DNA of 64,000 nt from assembly GCF_017312485.1 (NCBI RefSeq), contig NZ_BMBA01000002.1, positions 608,208 to 672,207 of the forward strand. Direction: 5' to 3'. A program made the translations under genes and the position numbers. Numbering within the stretch: position 1 is the first letter of the stretch; the number at the start of each line of letters is the position of its first letter. Below, piece by piece: positions 36,039 to 45,868 of the stretch. This DNA is from Clostridium zeae. GTDB lineage: Bacteria > Bacillota > Clostridia > Clostridiales > Clostridiaceae. The notes beneath the pieces are model-generated. The model saw nothing but the letters and a program-made list of their open reading frames with translations, ran no database searches and was not told the DNA's origin.

Positions 36039-37061
36039 TCATTTCAAATTATCTTTGCCATCAATGTCAATCAGGTCAAGTATAAATATAAACACCGGTA
36101 TTCCTATTATAAGTCCCCATACTCCAAAAAAGTGTTCAGATATAATAAGTATTATAAAGGTATAAAAAACCGGAAGTTCTGTCTTTGATGACATTAACTT
36201 TGGATTTAATACATATCCCTCTAAAGCATGAAGTATTGCTATTATGATAACTACATAAATAACCTTTGTTGGTCCTCCTGCTGCATATGCAGTAAGCGAA
36301 AGAGGCACTAAGGATATGAAAACTCCTGCAACTGGTATAAGACCTAAGACGAATATCATTATTCCAAGTCCTAATACATCAGGTATTCCTACAAAACTTA
36401 GAGCAATAATAGATAATCCTCCGTTTATTATTGCAATTAGTATCTGCACTTCTATTACCTTACCAAAAGATCTAATAAACTTTTGACAAAAATATTCTAG
36501 CTCTATATAAAAACTTGAAAGCTTGCTATACTTAAATTTCCTTGTGAATTGTACTATTTTGTTTTGCTCCAACAAGAAAAATAAGCTTAATATTAGTGAA
36601 ACAAAAATATTAAATCCCCATTTGCTTATATCTGCAACATATCTTATTAAGGCATCTCCCCATTGATTAACAGAGCCGCCTATTTCAAATTTCTTTGTAT
36701 GTTCAATTATAGAATCCAATACTACATTATCGTGTGGCGCCATATAAAAGGCAACTGCTTGCTTTACAATCTGCACTACCTGATAAACTATGATTGGCAA
36801 ATATCTGCTAATACCAAATACAACAATCGCTACTAGCAATATGTATAATACAGCTATGGTTATTCGTCTATCAACCTTAACAAACTTACTAATTCTTCTG
36901 TTTATAGAACTTTGCATTCTATACATAAGATAAGCCAATATAAAGGTGATAAGAAATATGTTTGCAAATTCTCTTAGAAAATATGCTCCTACAGCAATCA
37001 TAGCTAAAATAGCTATCCTTTTAAATCCTCTGTTCTTAAAAAATTCTAAAATAGTTTCCAT
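36039..37061 (-). CDS. AI-2E family (UPF0118) membrane permease
   Basis: The start is Met at 37061 behind GGGGAGA; the frame is open to 37139. The 340-residue protein has the family plan: two or three N-terminal helices, a soluble segment at about 100-160, and then five or six helices with the conserved LGLIPVAGVFISLVPLSL and LEGYVLNPKLM motifs. Members export diverse small molecules, and some act as Na+/H+ exchangers; the AI-2 export role applies only to certain members. It is a single gene, and no substrate can be deduced. Confidence 0.87.
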   Translation of the reverse strand: METILEFFKNRGFKRIAILAMIAVGAYFLREFANIFLITFILAYLMYRMQSSINRRISKFVKVDRRITIAVLYILLVAIVVFGISRYLPIIVYQVVQIVKQAVAFYMAPHDNVVLDSIIEHTKKFEIGGSVNQWGDALIRYVADISKWGFNIFVSLILSLFFLLEQNKIVQFTRKFKYSKLSSFYIELEYFCQKFIRSFGKVIEVQILIAIINGGLSIIALSFVGIPDVLGLGIMIFVLGLIPVAGVFISLVPLSLTAYAAGGPTKVIYVVIIIAILHALEGYVLNPKLMSSKTELPVFYTFIILIISEHFFGVWGLIIGIPVFIFILDLIDIDGKDNLK

Positions 37062-37244
37062 TAAGACTCTCCCCAGAATTATTTCTTGCTTAATTTTATA
37101 GTTTAATTTTATTTTCTTACAAAAAATCTTATATGGCAAGTTTTATTCCTTAATAATTTATTAATTTAAGCTTAATTTTACAATTTATCGTGAATGATTT
37201 TTAATTTAGATAAGTAATCTTCGAATTGATGTGTTAATCAATAG

Positions 37245-37273
37245 TTGACATTAATCTCTACATACATTACTAT
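37245..37273 (+). promoter_or_regulatory. SigA-type promoter of the nitronate monooxygenase-like gene
   Basis: A perfect -35 TTGACA (37245-37250), a 17-base spacer and TACTAT (37268-37273) give a start near 37280, about 55 bases before the ATG. It is one of the clearest housekeeping promoters in the window. Confidence 0.65.
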
Positions 37274-37334
37274 ACTATAATATAAATACTTTGACTATCA
37301 AAATATTTTTTTTATTCGAGAGAGGGATATTTTT

Positions 37335-38405
37335 ATGAAACTAAAACCACTGAAAATTGGTGATTTAATTGCAAAGGTTCCAATAATACAGGGCGGAATG
37401 GGTGTTGGAGTTTCTTTATCAAACCTTGCATCTGCTGTAGCATCTTGTGGAGGTATTGGAATAATATCAGCTGCTCAAATAGGTTTTAAAGAACCTGATT
37501 TTGAAAAATCTCCATTAGAAGCAAACTTAAGAGCATTAAAAAATCATATTAAGACCGCTTTAAGTAAGGCTAAAGACGGAATTATAGGTGTAAATATAAT
37601 GTGTGCTGCAAATAATTACGATGAATTAGTAAAGACATCCATTGAAGCTGGAGCACAAATCATAATTTCTGGTGCAGGTCTCCCTACACATCTTCCTGAA
37701 CTTTGTAAAGGTTCTAATGTTAAAATAGCACCAATTATTTCTTCTGACAAAGCAGCTAATGTAATAATGAAGCTTTGGGATAGAAACTATAAGGTAGCTC
37801 CAGATGCTGTTGTATATGAAGGTCCTGCAGCTGGTGGTCATCTAGGCTTTAAACTTGAAGATCTAAACAACTCTGACTACTCAGTGGAAGATGAGTTAAC
37901 TAAGATATTAAATGTTATTAAGATATATGAAGAAAAATACAACAAATCTATACCTCTTATAGCCGCTGGTGGTGTATATACCGGTACAGATATTGCTAAA
38001 ATGTTAGCTTTAGGTGTAAGTGGAGTACAAATGGCTACGAGATTTGTAGCTACAGAAGAATGTGATGCACATATAAACTTTAAGATGGCTTATGTAAATT
38101 CTACTTTAGAAGACATAGCAATAGTTAAAAGTCCAGTTGGAATGCCAGGTCGTGCTATCATGAATCCTTTTGTTTCAAAAACAAAGGAAGGTAATATAAA
38201 GGTTACTAAATGTTATAAGTGCATAACAAAATGCAACCCTGCTACTACCCCGTACTGTATAACAAAAGCTCTTATTAATGCAGTTGAAGGTAATTTAGAG
38301 GATGCTTTAATATTCTGTGGAAGCAATGCTCATAGAATAGATAAAATTGTATCTGTTAGAGAATTAATGGATGAACTTATTGCTGAAGCTGAAAGTTATG
38401 CTTAA
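37335..38405 (+). CDS. Nitronate monooxygenase / FabK-like FMN enzyme
   Basis: The 356-residue TIM-barrel flavoprotein has the family landmarks: PIIQGGMGVGVS at the N-terminus, GVNIMCAANNYDE, GPAAGGHLGF and AAGGVYTGTDIAKMLALGVSGVQMATRF (the phosphate-binding glycine loop). A C-terminal extension has cysteines in KCYKCITKCNP. Family members oxidise nitronates or, as FabK, reduce enoyl-ACP. No fatty-acid genes surround it, so the more general annotation is preferred. It has its own SigA-type promoter and terminator and is monocistronic. Confidence 0.85.
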   Translation: MKLKPLKIGDLIAKVPIIQGGMGVGVSLSNLASAVASCGGIGIISAAQIGFKEPDFEKSPLEANLRALKNHIKTALSKAKDGIIGVNIMCAANNYDELVKTSIEAGAQIIISGAGLPTHLPELCKGSNVKIAPIISSDKAANVIMKLWDRNYKVAPDAVVYEGPAAGGHLGFKLEDLNNSDYSVEDELTKILNVIKIYEEKYNKSIPLIAAGGVYTGTDIAKMLALGVSGVQMATRFVATEECDAHINFKMAYVNSTLEDIAIVKSPVGMPGRAIMNPFVSKTKEGNIKVTKCYKCITKCNPATTPYCITKALINAVEGNLEDALIFCGSNAHRIDKIVSVRELMDELIAEAESYA

Positions 38406-38419
38406 ATTAAGACTTATAT

Positions 38420-38452
38420 AGCTATCTCATTATGAGATAGCTTACTTTTTTT
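38420..38452 (+). terminator. Terminator of the nitronate monooxygenase-like gene
   Basis: AGCTATCTCAT (38420-38430) pairs with ATGAGATAGCT (38432-38442), followed by TACTTTTTTT. Confidence 0.85.
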
Positions 38453-38639
38453 CCAAAGTAATATATATACTAAATCTATATTTTTATGATATAATCTTGA
38501 ATTGTGTGATAAATGTTTAAAGTACTTATCATGTATGATATTGTACATATTTTCAAAGATAGTTTGTATAGTTTTAATATTAAACTTCTATACAACTATA
38601 TAAATTAAAGTTTGTAATAACAGGCATCTTTTTATTCTT

Positions 38640-38710
38640 GAGGCTTTGTTTAAAACTATTATTGAAATTGAGGGGTAAGCTCATCCAAGTATCGGATGTA
38701 ATTACACTTC
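38640..38710 (+). repeat. Degenerate IRep1 copy upstream of the ABC-F gene
   Basis: AGGCTTTGTTTAAAACTATT followed by ATTGAAATTGAGGGG, then GTAAGCTCATCC and ATCGGATG, retain the order of IRep1 outer flank, terminal repeat and inner blocks, but rearranged and decayed. The remaining gap (38453-38799) has no other recognised feature. Confidence 0.45.
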
Positions 38711-38799
38711 CATTTCAGCTGGTGATTAAACATATTTTCTTTAATATGATGCTTTTAAATGTTATAAAAATTGGTAATTGAACGGAAAGGAAAGTGTAA

Positions 38800-40389
38800 A
38801 TGATAAACGTTGTTAATGTAGGCTTAAGATATGGCGGCCGTAAACTATTTGAGGATGTAACTTTAAAATTTACTCCAGGAAACTGTTATGGTGTTATAGG
38901 AGCAAATGGTGCTGGTAAATCAACATTCCTTAAGATTTTATCAGGAGAAGTTGAGCCAAATACTGGAGAAGTTATAGTTGCACCAAATGTGAGAGTTTCT
39001 GTGTTAAAACAGGATCACTACCAATTCGATGATTCACAAGTTTTAGAAACTGTAATCAGAGGTAATGAAAGACTTTATGAGATAATGAAGGAAAAGGATG
39101 CTCTTTATGCTAAAGAAGACTTTAGTGATGAAGATGGAATCAAAGCTTCAGAGCTTGAAGGTGAATTTGCTGACATGAATGGTTGGGAAGCAGAATCAGA
39201 AGCTTCTTCTTTACTTCAAGGTTTAGGAATTGGAACTGATCTTCATTACAGAAATGTTGGAGAACTAACTAGCGGAGATAAGATAAAGGTTTTACTTGCT
39301 CAAGCTTTATTTGGTAAGCCTGGCGTACTAATACTTGACGAACCTACAAACCATCTTGATATAAAATCAATTAACTGGCTTGAAAACTTCTTAGCTGATT
39401 TTGAAGGTACAGTAATAGTAGTATCCCATGATAGACATTTCTTAAACATGGTTTGTACTAATATCTGTGACGTTGACTTTGGAAAGATTAAGCTTTATGT
39501 TGGTAACTATGATTTCTGGTATGAATCAAGCCAATTAGCTCTTGCAATGTCAAAAGATCAAAACAAGAAGAAGGAAGAAAAAATTAAAGACCTTCAAAAC
39601 TTTATCGCAAGATTTAGTGCTAATGCTTCAAAATCTAAGCAAGCTACTTCAAGAAAGAAGCTTTTAGATAAGATTACATTAGATGATATACAACCATCAA
39701 GCAGAAGATATCCATTTGTTGGCTTCAAACCTGAAAGAGAAGTTGGAAATGATGTTCTTACAGTGGATGGAATCAGTAAAACAATTGATGGAGTTAAAGT
39801 TCTTGATAACGTAAGCTTCATGATTGGTAGAGAAGATAAGATAGCTTTCGTTGGTGATGAAATAGCTGTAACTACTCTATTTAAGATTCTTAACGGAGAA
39901 ATGGAAGCAGATAGTGGTAGCTACAAATGGGGTATAACTACTTCTCAAGCTTATTTCCCTAAGGATAACACTGAGTATTTTAATAACTGCAACCTTAGCT
40001 TAGTTGATTGGTTAAGACAATATTCAGATGAAAAATCTGAAAGTTACTTAAGAGGTTTCTTAGGTAGAATGTTGTTCTCTGGAGAAGAAGCTTTAAAAGA
40101 AGCAAGTGTGCTTTCTGGAGGAGAAAAGGTTCGTTGTATGTTATCTAGAATGATGCTTAGCTCAGCTAATGTTTTAATTCTTGATCAACCAACAAACCAT
40201 TTAGATCTTGAATCAATAACAGCTGTAAATAATGGTCTTATAGACTTTAAGAGCGTGCTTCTATTCGCTTGTCATGACCACCAATTTGTTCAAACTATTG
40301 CAAACAGAGTTATAGAATTAACTTCAGAAACAGTAGTTGATAGAAAATCAACATACGATGAATATCTAGAATTCAAAGGTATGAACTAA
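38800..40389 (+). CDS. ABC-F family ATPase with one degenerate ATP site
   Basis: The 529-residue soluble protein has two ABC domains and no membrane segments. NBD1 keeps Walker A (GANGAGKS, Lys40) and Walker B Glu181 (ILDEPTNHLD), but its signature is LTSGD at 156-160. NBD2 keeps a good signature (LSGGEK, 438-443), but its Walker A is GDEIAVTT (352-359, no Lys) and its Walker B Glu is Gln463 (LDQPTNHLD). The composite site from NBD1 Walker motifs and the NBD2 signature is therefore intact, while the other is dead on every side. A 50-residue charged linker (245-300) lies between the domains. ABC-F proteins act on ribosomes or give antibiotic protection; the specific role is unknown. GGAAAGG precedes the ATG. 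Confidence 0.9.
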   Translation: MINVVNVGLRYGGRKLFEDVTLKFTPGNCYGVIGANGAGKSTFLKILSGEVEPNTGEVIVAPNVRVSVLKQDHYQFDDSQVLETVIRGNERLYEIMKEKDALYAKEDFSDEDGIKASELEGEFADMNGWEAESEASSLLQGLGIGTDLHYRNVGELTSGDKIKVLLAQALFGKPGVLILDEPTNHLDIKSINWLENFLADFEGTVIVVSHDRHFLNMVCTNICDVDFGKIKLYVGNYDFWYESSQLALAMSKDQNKKKEEKIKDLQNFIARFSANASKSKQATSRKKLLDKITLDDIQPSSRRYPFVGFKPEREVGNDVLTVDGISKTIDGVKVLDNVSFMIGREDKIAFVGDEIAVTTLFKILNGEMEADSGSYKWGITTSQAYFPKDNTEYFNNCNLSLVDWLRQYSDEKSESYLRGFLGRMLFSGEEALKEASVLSGGEKVRCMLSRMMLSSANVLILDQPTNHLDLESITAVNNGLIDFKSVLLFACHDHQFVQTIANRVIELTSETVVDRKSTYDEYLEFKGMN

Positions 40390-40410
40390 TATAGGAACGT
40401 TAGATGTACA

Positions 40411-40448
40411 AAAAACTCACTGAAGAAGATTACTTCAGTGAGTTTTTA
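40411..40448. terminator. Bidirectional terminator between ABC-F and SNF2 genes
   Basis: AAAAACTCACTGAAG (40411-40425) pairs with CTTCAGTGAGTTTTT (40433-40447), a 15-bp stem with a 7-base loop. Confidence 0.9.
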
Positions 40449-40453
40449 ATTGT

Positions 40454-43400
40454 TTAATATTCTGTTTCATTAAAAAGTTCTTTTATATCATCAATATTCA
40501 TAGTACTTATCACAGATGATGCTATAGCCTCTTCTTCCATCACATTATTGATTATATCCTTCTTCTTTTCTTGAAGTTTATATATCTTTTCTTCTATAGT
40601 TCCTTTAGCTATTAGCTTTATTACTTCAACACTATTTTCTTGACCTATCCTATGAGCTCTATCTGTGGCTTGATCCTCCACAGCTGGATTCCACCAAGGA
40701 TCAAAGTGAATAACCACATCAGCTGAAGTAAGATTAAGCCCAGCTCCACCTGCTTTTAAAGAAATCAAAAACACAGAGCTGTCTCCACTATTAAAAGAAT
40801 TTACTAATTCCAGTCTTTCTTCTGACTTTACAGCACCATCTAAGTACATATAGGATACTCCAGTTTCCTGAAGTTGTTTTCCTATATTCTTAAGCGCTGA
40901 TGTAAACTGAGAAAATAATAAAATTCTATGCCCTTCTTGGATACAACTTTCTATAAGTTCATATAGAGTATCAAGCTTACTGCTTCCCCCTGTATAATCA
41001 TTTATGAAGGTTGATGGATCACAGCACAATTGTCTAAGCCTTGTAAGTGCTGATAATATCTGAAGCTTACTCTTATTTACCCCATTTTTTTCTATATTAG
41101 ATTGAATCTCGTTTTTAAATATCTTCACGTAAGTGGAATATAATTTTCTTTGTTCCTTATTTAGCTCAACTGCTACCTTTCTCTCAATCTTAGGAGGCAA
41201 TTCACTAAGCACATCCTTTTTCTTACGTCTTAAAATAAACGGAGTAACTTTAGATAAAAGCTCATTTAATACAGTTTTATCTTCGTCCTTAATTATAGGA
41301 AGCTCATATTTCTTTTTGAAAGAATTTGAAGAAAAAAGGAATCCTGGCATTATAAAATCGAATATGGACCAAAGTTCCATAAGTGAATTTTCAATTGGTG
41401 TTCCTGTTAAGGCGAATCTATTTTCCGCTTTTAATTCCTTTACACTTCTTGAATTCTGTGAAATACTGTTCTTAATATTTTGAGCTTCATCAATAATAGC
41501 TATGTTAAAGGTATGTTTTTTCAAATCTTCTATATCTATTCTAACAATAGGGTAAGTTGTTAATATAACATCAACATTCTTAAACTCATCCTCAAGCTTA
41601 TTTCTATTAGCTTTACTTCCATAATAAACTAAAACCTTCAACGAAGGAGCAAATCTCTCTAACTCTTCTTTCCAATTGTATAAAAGAGAGGTTGGGCATA
41701 TTACTACTGATGGATTAGTTTTTTTGTCTTCCTTTTCTGATAAAAGTAAAGAAATTGTTTGAAGAGTCTTACCTAAGCCCATTTCATCTGCCAATATTCC
41801 TCCGAATCCATACTTTTTCAATGTCTTGAGCCACTTGTAACCATCTATCTGATAATTTCTCATCTCACAATTCAATTGTTGTGGCAGGCTTATTTCTTCC
41901 TTTTTTATATCTTCAAAAGAATCTATCAATTTTGAAAAGCTGTCATCCATCTTAACAATATTGCCACTAAGATATTTGTTTATTTTATCATTAAGATATA
42001 AAGCATTATATTTATCAAGGTCAACTGTATCATTTAGAAGACTGCTTTCCTTTACATTTAATGACTCTAAAATTCTGTTGAAATTTTGGAGCATAGGATC
42101 ATCAAGCATAATAAATCCTTTATCAGATGCTTTATAATATTTTTTACCACTTCTTAAAGCTTTGATAGTGCCAACAAGTTCTTCATTGGTCAATTCATCT
42201 ATATTAAAAGAAAACTCAAGCAAATCCTCTTCATTAATTCTTGTGCTCGCACTTAAAGTAAGCTTTTTTATTACCTTAAACTTTTTGAAAGACTCAGAAT
42301 AATATATTTCTCCAAACTGAGCTAATTTCTCTAACCCTTCATTTTGAAGTTGAATTATTTTTTCCTCATCACTTATAACTAAATTATCTTTATTCTTTAT
42401 AAATCCCATTGATATTAATAAGTTCTTAACTTCTTCTTCTTTATCTATATCCCTTATAACTGATATATCTTTAGGTACATATTTTTCTGAAACAGCATCT
42501 ATTTCAACAATCTTATAGTTAAACTTAACCTTTAATTCTACATGCTTACCTACTTTATCGAAATAAAACTTACAGGTTAGTGAAGCACCTGTCTCCTCCA
42601 GTTTCTTTTTTAAAGTATCAGGCAGTTCTATGTTAGAAATCGTATTTAAAACAGGCAAGATTTTCCCTATGAACAAGCCTTTTTCCCTATTTGGTATAAT
42701 GAGTTCATTATCTTCACTGCCTATAAAGAATGGGCATATAGCCTTTAATTTATTTGCATTTCTTTTATCACATCTATAAATATTTTTATCATAAAACATA
42801 TATTCATAGTCAGTTGTAATTGGCACTGGCAGACTAATCTTAGGTTTAACTCGCATTCCTACTAGCTCTTCTTCAATCTTTGCTTCAAACTTTAATTCAT
42901 CTGTAGATATTCTACAATTCTCATATTTATCTGAATCAATTGTTATATTTATCGCTTTATCCTTACTCTGCTCTAATACTCTTTTTAAACTTGAATCAAC
43001 TAGTTTTATATATTTACCTTGAAATAACTTATTAGCCCCTCCTTTTTCTGATGCAATTTCTCCAATGGAAAGCAAATCTTGAAGAAAACAAATTAGATTA
43101 TTATCGTAATCATTAAAATATTGTTCGTTTAGGTCCAAAATAAATCCCTTTCCGAACTCCAAAATGCAATCTTCTTTCTTTATATCTAAAAGAAATCTTT
43201 CAAGGTCTCTAACTGAATATAACTTATCAGTTCCAATCTTTAAATCCAATAAAGCATTTTCTTTGTTAAGAGTTAAAGCAATTTCTAATTTTACTGGTTC
43301 TTTCTGCTTTTTTGTAGTAACTAAGTTATCATATAGCTTTACCATTTGCTCTACTATACTAACTTTCTTTACTTCTTTCTTCGCTATTTTGTTTAAATAA

Positions 43401-43693
43401 TGAAGATACCCTGCTGCTATATGGCTACATACCTTTCCATCCTTAAGATAGCTTGCACAGGTACATTTCCCTTCTATAAGCTTATTTTTAAAATCTATTT
43501 GGAAATTTACTAAATACTGATCAAAGTACTCTGATGCAACATAGCATCTTATACTTCTCGATAAATCTTCTTCTATATCTTGAATCTCAAAATCAAAAAC
43601 ATATTCTCCTATATAATAAGTTTCACCTTTTTTTAATATATGAGGCTTGCACAACTCACCTAAGTTTCCATATCTAAAATTCAAAGAATTCAC
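40454..43693 (-). CDS. SWIM-SNF2 family helicase
   Basis: The 1079-residue protein has an N-terminal SWIM zinc finger (CTCASYLKDGKVCSHI, CxCx8CxH at about 77-92), a bacterial SNF2-associated region of about 450 residues, and a C-terminal Swi2/Snf2 ATPase. The ATPase motifs are I (LADEMGLGKTLQT), II (DEAQNIKN), III (ALTGTPIEN) and VI (DRAHRIGQ). It is a double-stranded DNA translocase expected to remodel protein-DNA complexes. It is a single gene flanked by terminators, with no methylase or phage-defence partners, so a defence island is not supported. AGGAGGTG precedes the ATG. Confidence 0.93.
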   Translation of the reverse strand: MNSLNFRYGNLGELCKPHILKKGETYYIGEYVFDFEIQDIEEDLSRSIRCYVASEYFDQYLVNFQIDFKNKLIEGKCTCASYLKDGKVCSHIAAGYLHYLNKIAKKEVKKVSIVEQMVKLYDNLVTTKKQKEPVKLEIALTLNKENALLDLKIGTDKLYSVRDLERFLLDIKKEDCILEFGKGFILDLNEQYFNDYDNNLICFLQDLLSIGEIASEKGGANKLFQGKYIKLVDSSLKRVLEQSKDKAINITIDSDKYENCRISTDELKFEAKIEEELVGMRVKPKISLPVPITTDYEYMFYDKNIYRCDKRNANKLKAICPFFIGSEDNELIIPNREKGLFIGKILPVLNTISNIELPDTLKKKLEETGASLTCKFYFDKVGKHVELKVKFNYKIVEIDAVSEKYVPKDISVIRDIDKEEEVKNLLISMGFIKNKDNLVISDEEKIIQLQNEGLEKLAQFGEIYYSESFKKFKVIKKLTLSASTRINEEDLLEFSFNIDELTNEELVGTIKALRSGKKYYKASDKGFIMLDDPMLQNFNRILESLNVKESSLLNDTVDLDKYNALYLNDKINKYLSGNIVKMDDSFSKLIDSFEDIKKEEISLPQQLNCEMRNYQIDGYKWLKTLKKYGFGGILADEMGLGKTLQTISLLLSEKEDKKTNPSVVICPTSLLYNWKEELERFAPSLKVLVYYGSKANRNKLEDEFKNVDVILTTYPIVRIDIEDLKKHTFNIAIIDEAQNIKNSISQNSRSVKELKAENRFALTGTPIENSLMELWSIFDFIMPGFLFSSNSFKKKYELPIIKDEDKTVLNELLSKVTPFILRRKKKDVLSELPPKIERKVAVELNKEQRKLYSTYVKIFKNEIQSNIEKNGVNKSKLQILSALTRLRQLCCDPSTFINDYTGGSSKLDTLYELIESCIQEGHRILLFSQFTSALKNIGKQLQETGVSYMYLDGAVKSEERLELVNSFNSGDSSVFLISLKAGGAGLNLTSADVVIHFDPWWNPAVEDQATDRAHRIGQENSVEVIKLIAKGTIEEKIYKLQEKKKDIINNVMEEEAIASSVISTMNIDDIKELFNETEY

Positions 43694-43797
43694 CTCCTAC
43701 AATGGATGAACAATTAAACAAATACACTATTTATAAATCATTTCCTTAAAACTTCGTTTTAATCTCTATACTTAAAGAGTTTATGATTATAAATAGC

Positions 43798-43826
43798 AAT
43801 AAGGTTAGAAAGTCTAACCTTATTAT
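43798..43826 (-). terminator. Hairpin behind the DUF2238 gene
   Basis: AATAAGGTTAGA (43798-43809) pairs with TCTAACCTTATT (43813-43824), a 12-bp stem with a 3-base loop. T-runs are weak on both sides, so termination efficiency is uncertain. Confidence 0.6.
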
Positions 43827-43916
43827 TATATCATTATTTTCACTATGATGTTAAAAGATTTTGAGACAATATGAATTAAATTTTATACTTCTTGTACAGT
43901 ATAAAAATTCTATATA

Positions 43917-44522
43917 CTAATCTTTCTTTTCATCATAGCCTAATGCTGAAAATATAAAATTAAAAACTATAGCACCTGCTAATGCGCAAATCATATCCCA
44001 TTGTGCATCCCATATGTCTCCTTGCATACCTAAGAAAGCATCGGCTTCTCCTCCTACTATATATGTAATAGCAAATTCTATAATCTCATAAAATGCACTT
44101 ACAGCCAAACATATACATATAGAAATTATAACAAGCCATATTTTCTGCTTTACTACTCTAAGCTTCCACAATATTTCCCTGATTATTAAAGTAGCTGTTG
44201 CTCCTTGAACAAAATGTCCAACTCTATCATAATGATTTCTGCTTAAGTTAAAATTTTTTTGTATCCATGAAAAAAGTGGAACTTCAGTATAACTATAATG
44301 GCCACCTATAAGCATCACGCATGAAGCAATAAGTATCATCATATATGTAAAATTAGAAAACTTAAATTTCTTATATGTTAATAATAATACAGGAATCCCT
44401 ATAATTAATGGAGCTGATTCCAGAATCCAAATTAAATAGCTTTTAGGTCTAATAAGCGACCATATAAAAATGCAAATTAGAAATATTAAACCTATATAAT
44501 GTTTTTTATCTTTTGTTATCAT
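43917..44522 (-). CDS. DUF2238 (YjdF-like) membrane protein
   Basis: The start is Met at 44522 behind GGAGAGATT; the frame extends to 44570. The 201-residue protein has about six membrane helices and the DUF2238 landmarks YDRVGHFVQGA, EFAITYIVGGEADAFLGMQGD-type sequence (key residues Glu, Gly-Gly-Glu and Gly-Asp) and DAQWDMICALAGA. The function of the family is not established. It is a single gene. Confidence 0.85.
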   Translation of the reverse strand: MITKDKKHYIGLIFLICIFIWSLIRPKSYLIWILESAPLIIGIPVLLLTYKKFKFSNFTYMMILIASCVMLIGGHYSYTEVPLFSWIQKNFNLSRNHYDRVGHFVQGATATLIIREILWKLRVVKQKIWLVIISICICLAVSAFYEIIEFAITYIVGGEADAFLGMQGDIWDAQWDMICALAGAIVFNFIFSALGYDEKKD

Positions 44523-44914
44523 AAAATAATCTCTCCTCGTATAACGTATATTTATACATATACTTATCAAAAATAAAGATATTTTTTGTATCTTTACTTC
44601 ATTATTATTTGCAAATTATTATAAATAAACTATAATATATTTTTATATTTAAGAATTTTTTAAGCGCAAATATGCTATATAAAAAGAATATTAATTCTTT
44701 GCGTAAGCTCATTAAGGATGAACAACTCTAAACCTAAGAGTATAAGCTTAATTATAGAGTTGTTCATCTAAAGAGCGTCGGATGATTAACCAATTAATTC
44801 CAACACGGTGCTGTAACAGCGCCTAATTTAAAAGTATTTAAACTTATCATTTAATTTGCAAACTGGTTATCATATAATATTAATTAAAAGTCTTTAGATT
44901 ATGGAGGAGATATA
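44523..44914. repeat. Intergenic region with an IRep1 copy interrupted by another palindrome
   Basis: ATTAATTCTTTGCGTAAGC with TCATTAA (44690-44715) and GTCGGATGATTAACC through CAATTAATTCCAACA (44777-44805) are the two parts of one IRep1 end. They are contiguous in copies A and B. Here they are separated by 54 bases (about 44716-44769) consisting of a perfect 14-bp inverted repeat, GATGAACAACTCTA / TAGAGTTGTTCATC. The outer flank ACACGGTGCTGTAACAGCGCC follows. The rest of the gap is AT-rich and holds the promoter of the next gene. Confidence 0.7.
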
Positions 44915-45868
44915 ATGAAACTTGTTATTCTTGATGCTAAAACTCTAGGAGATGACATAGATTTAAGTATTTTAAATTCTTTTGGTGATTTAATAGTTTA
45001 TGAGACAACTACCCCTGAACAGGTCGTAGAGAGAATAAAGAATGCTGAAGTTATTATTACTAATAAGGTTTTATTAAACGAAGCCAATCTAGCTAAATGT
45101 CCAAACTTAAAACTAATATGTCTTACTGCCACTGGCACAAACAATGTAGATTTAAACTATGCAAACAGCAATAATATCGCAGTTACCAACGTAGCAGGTT
45201 ACTCTACAAACAGTGTTGTACAACACACCTTCGCTTCACTGCTATATCTTCTAGAGAACCTTAAATATTATGATAACTACGTTAAAACAGGTGAATACTC
45301 TAAGAGTGAAATCTTTACACATATCGATAAAAACTTTTGGGAGTTAAAAGACAAAACCTTTGGTATAATTGGTCTTGGTGAAATTGGTAGAGGAGTAGCT
45401 ACTGTAGCTTCTGCTTTTGGATGTGAGGTTATATACTACTCAACTTCAGGCAAAAATTCTAATAGCTCTTACAAAAGAGTTGATCTTTATGAATTGCTTT
45501 CAAAAAGTGATGTTGTATCTATCCATTGTCCGTTAAATGAGCTTACAAAAAATCTTATTGATTATAAAGAACTTACTCAAATGAAAAAAACAGCAATATT
45601 ATTAAATATGGGACGTGGTGGAATAATCAATGAAGAGGCTTTAGCAAAAGCAATAGACGAGAATTTAATCTTAGGTGCTAGTTTAGATGTTATCTCTAAG
45701 GAACCAATTGATAAATCAAATCCTCTACTAAGTGTGTCTAATTCAGATAAACTTTTTATAACACCTCATATTGCATGGGCAAGCATAGAGGCAAGACAGA
45801 ATTTAATTTTAGAAGTTAATAAAAATATAGAAGCTTATCTAAAAAATGAAAAAAGAAATAGAGTATAG
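44915..45868 (+). CDS. D-2-hydroxyacid dehydrogenase (glycerate dehydrogenase-like)
   Basis: This 317-residue NAD-dependent enzyme has the Rossmann motif GIIGLGEIGRGVA and catalytic residues Arg in SIHCPLNELTKNLI to LLNMGRGGIINEE, Glu in LDVISKEPID and His in ITPHIAWAS. The PHIAWAS ending is typical of glycerate dehydrogenase/hydroxypyruvate reductase. It reduces a 2-keto acid such as hydroxypyruvate or glyoxylate, or works in reverse. GGAGGAG precedes the ATG. It is a single gene whose stop codon lies inside the terminator stem. The substrate is not certain. Confidence 0.9.
   Translation: MKLVILDAKTLGDDIDLSILNSFGDLIVYETTTPEQVVERIKNAEVIITNKVLLNEANLAKCPNLKLICLTATGTNNVDLNYANSNNIAVTNVAGYSTNSVVQHTFASLLYLLENLKYYDNYVKTGEYSKSEIFTHIDKNFWELKDKTFGIIGLGEIGRGVATVASAFGCEVIYYSTSGKNSNSSYKRVDLYELLSKSDVVSIHCPLNELTKNLIDYKELTQMKKTAILLNMGRGGIINEEALAKAIDENLILGASLDVISKEPIDKSNPLLSVSNSDKLFITPHIAWASIEARQNLILEVNKNIEAYLKNEKRNRV

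Noticed and set aside
40454..43693. SNF2 helicase as part of a phage-defence island
   Set aside because: No methylase, nuclease, Z1-like or other defence partner is adjacent; the gene is isolated by terminators, and SWIM-SNF2 proteins are common chromosomal genes in clostridia.
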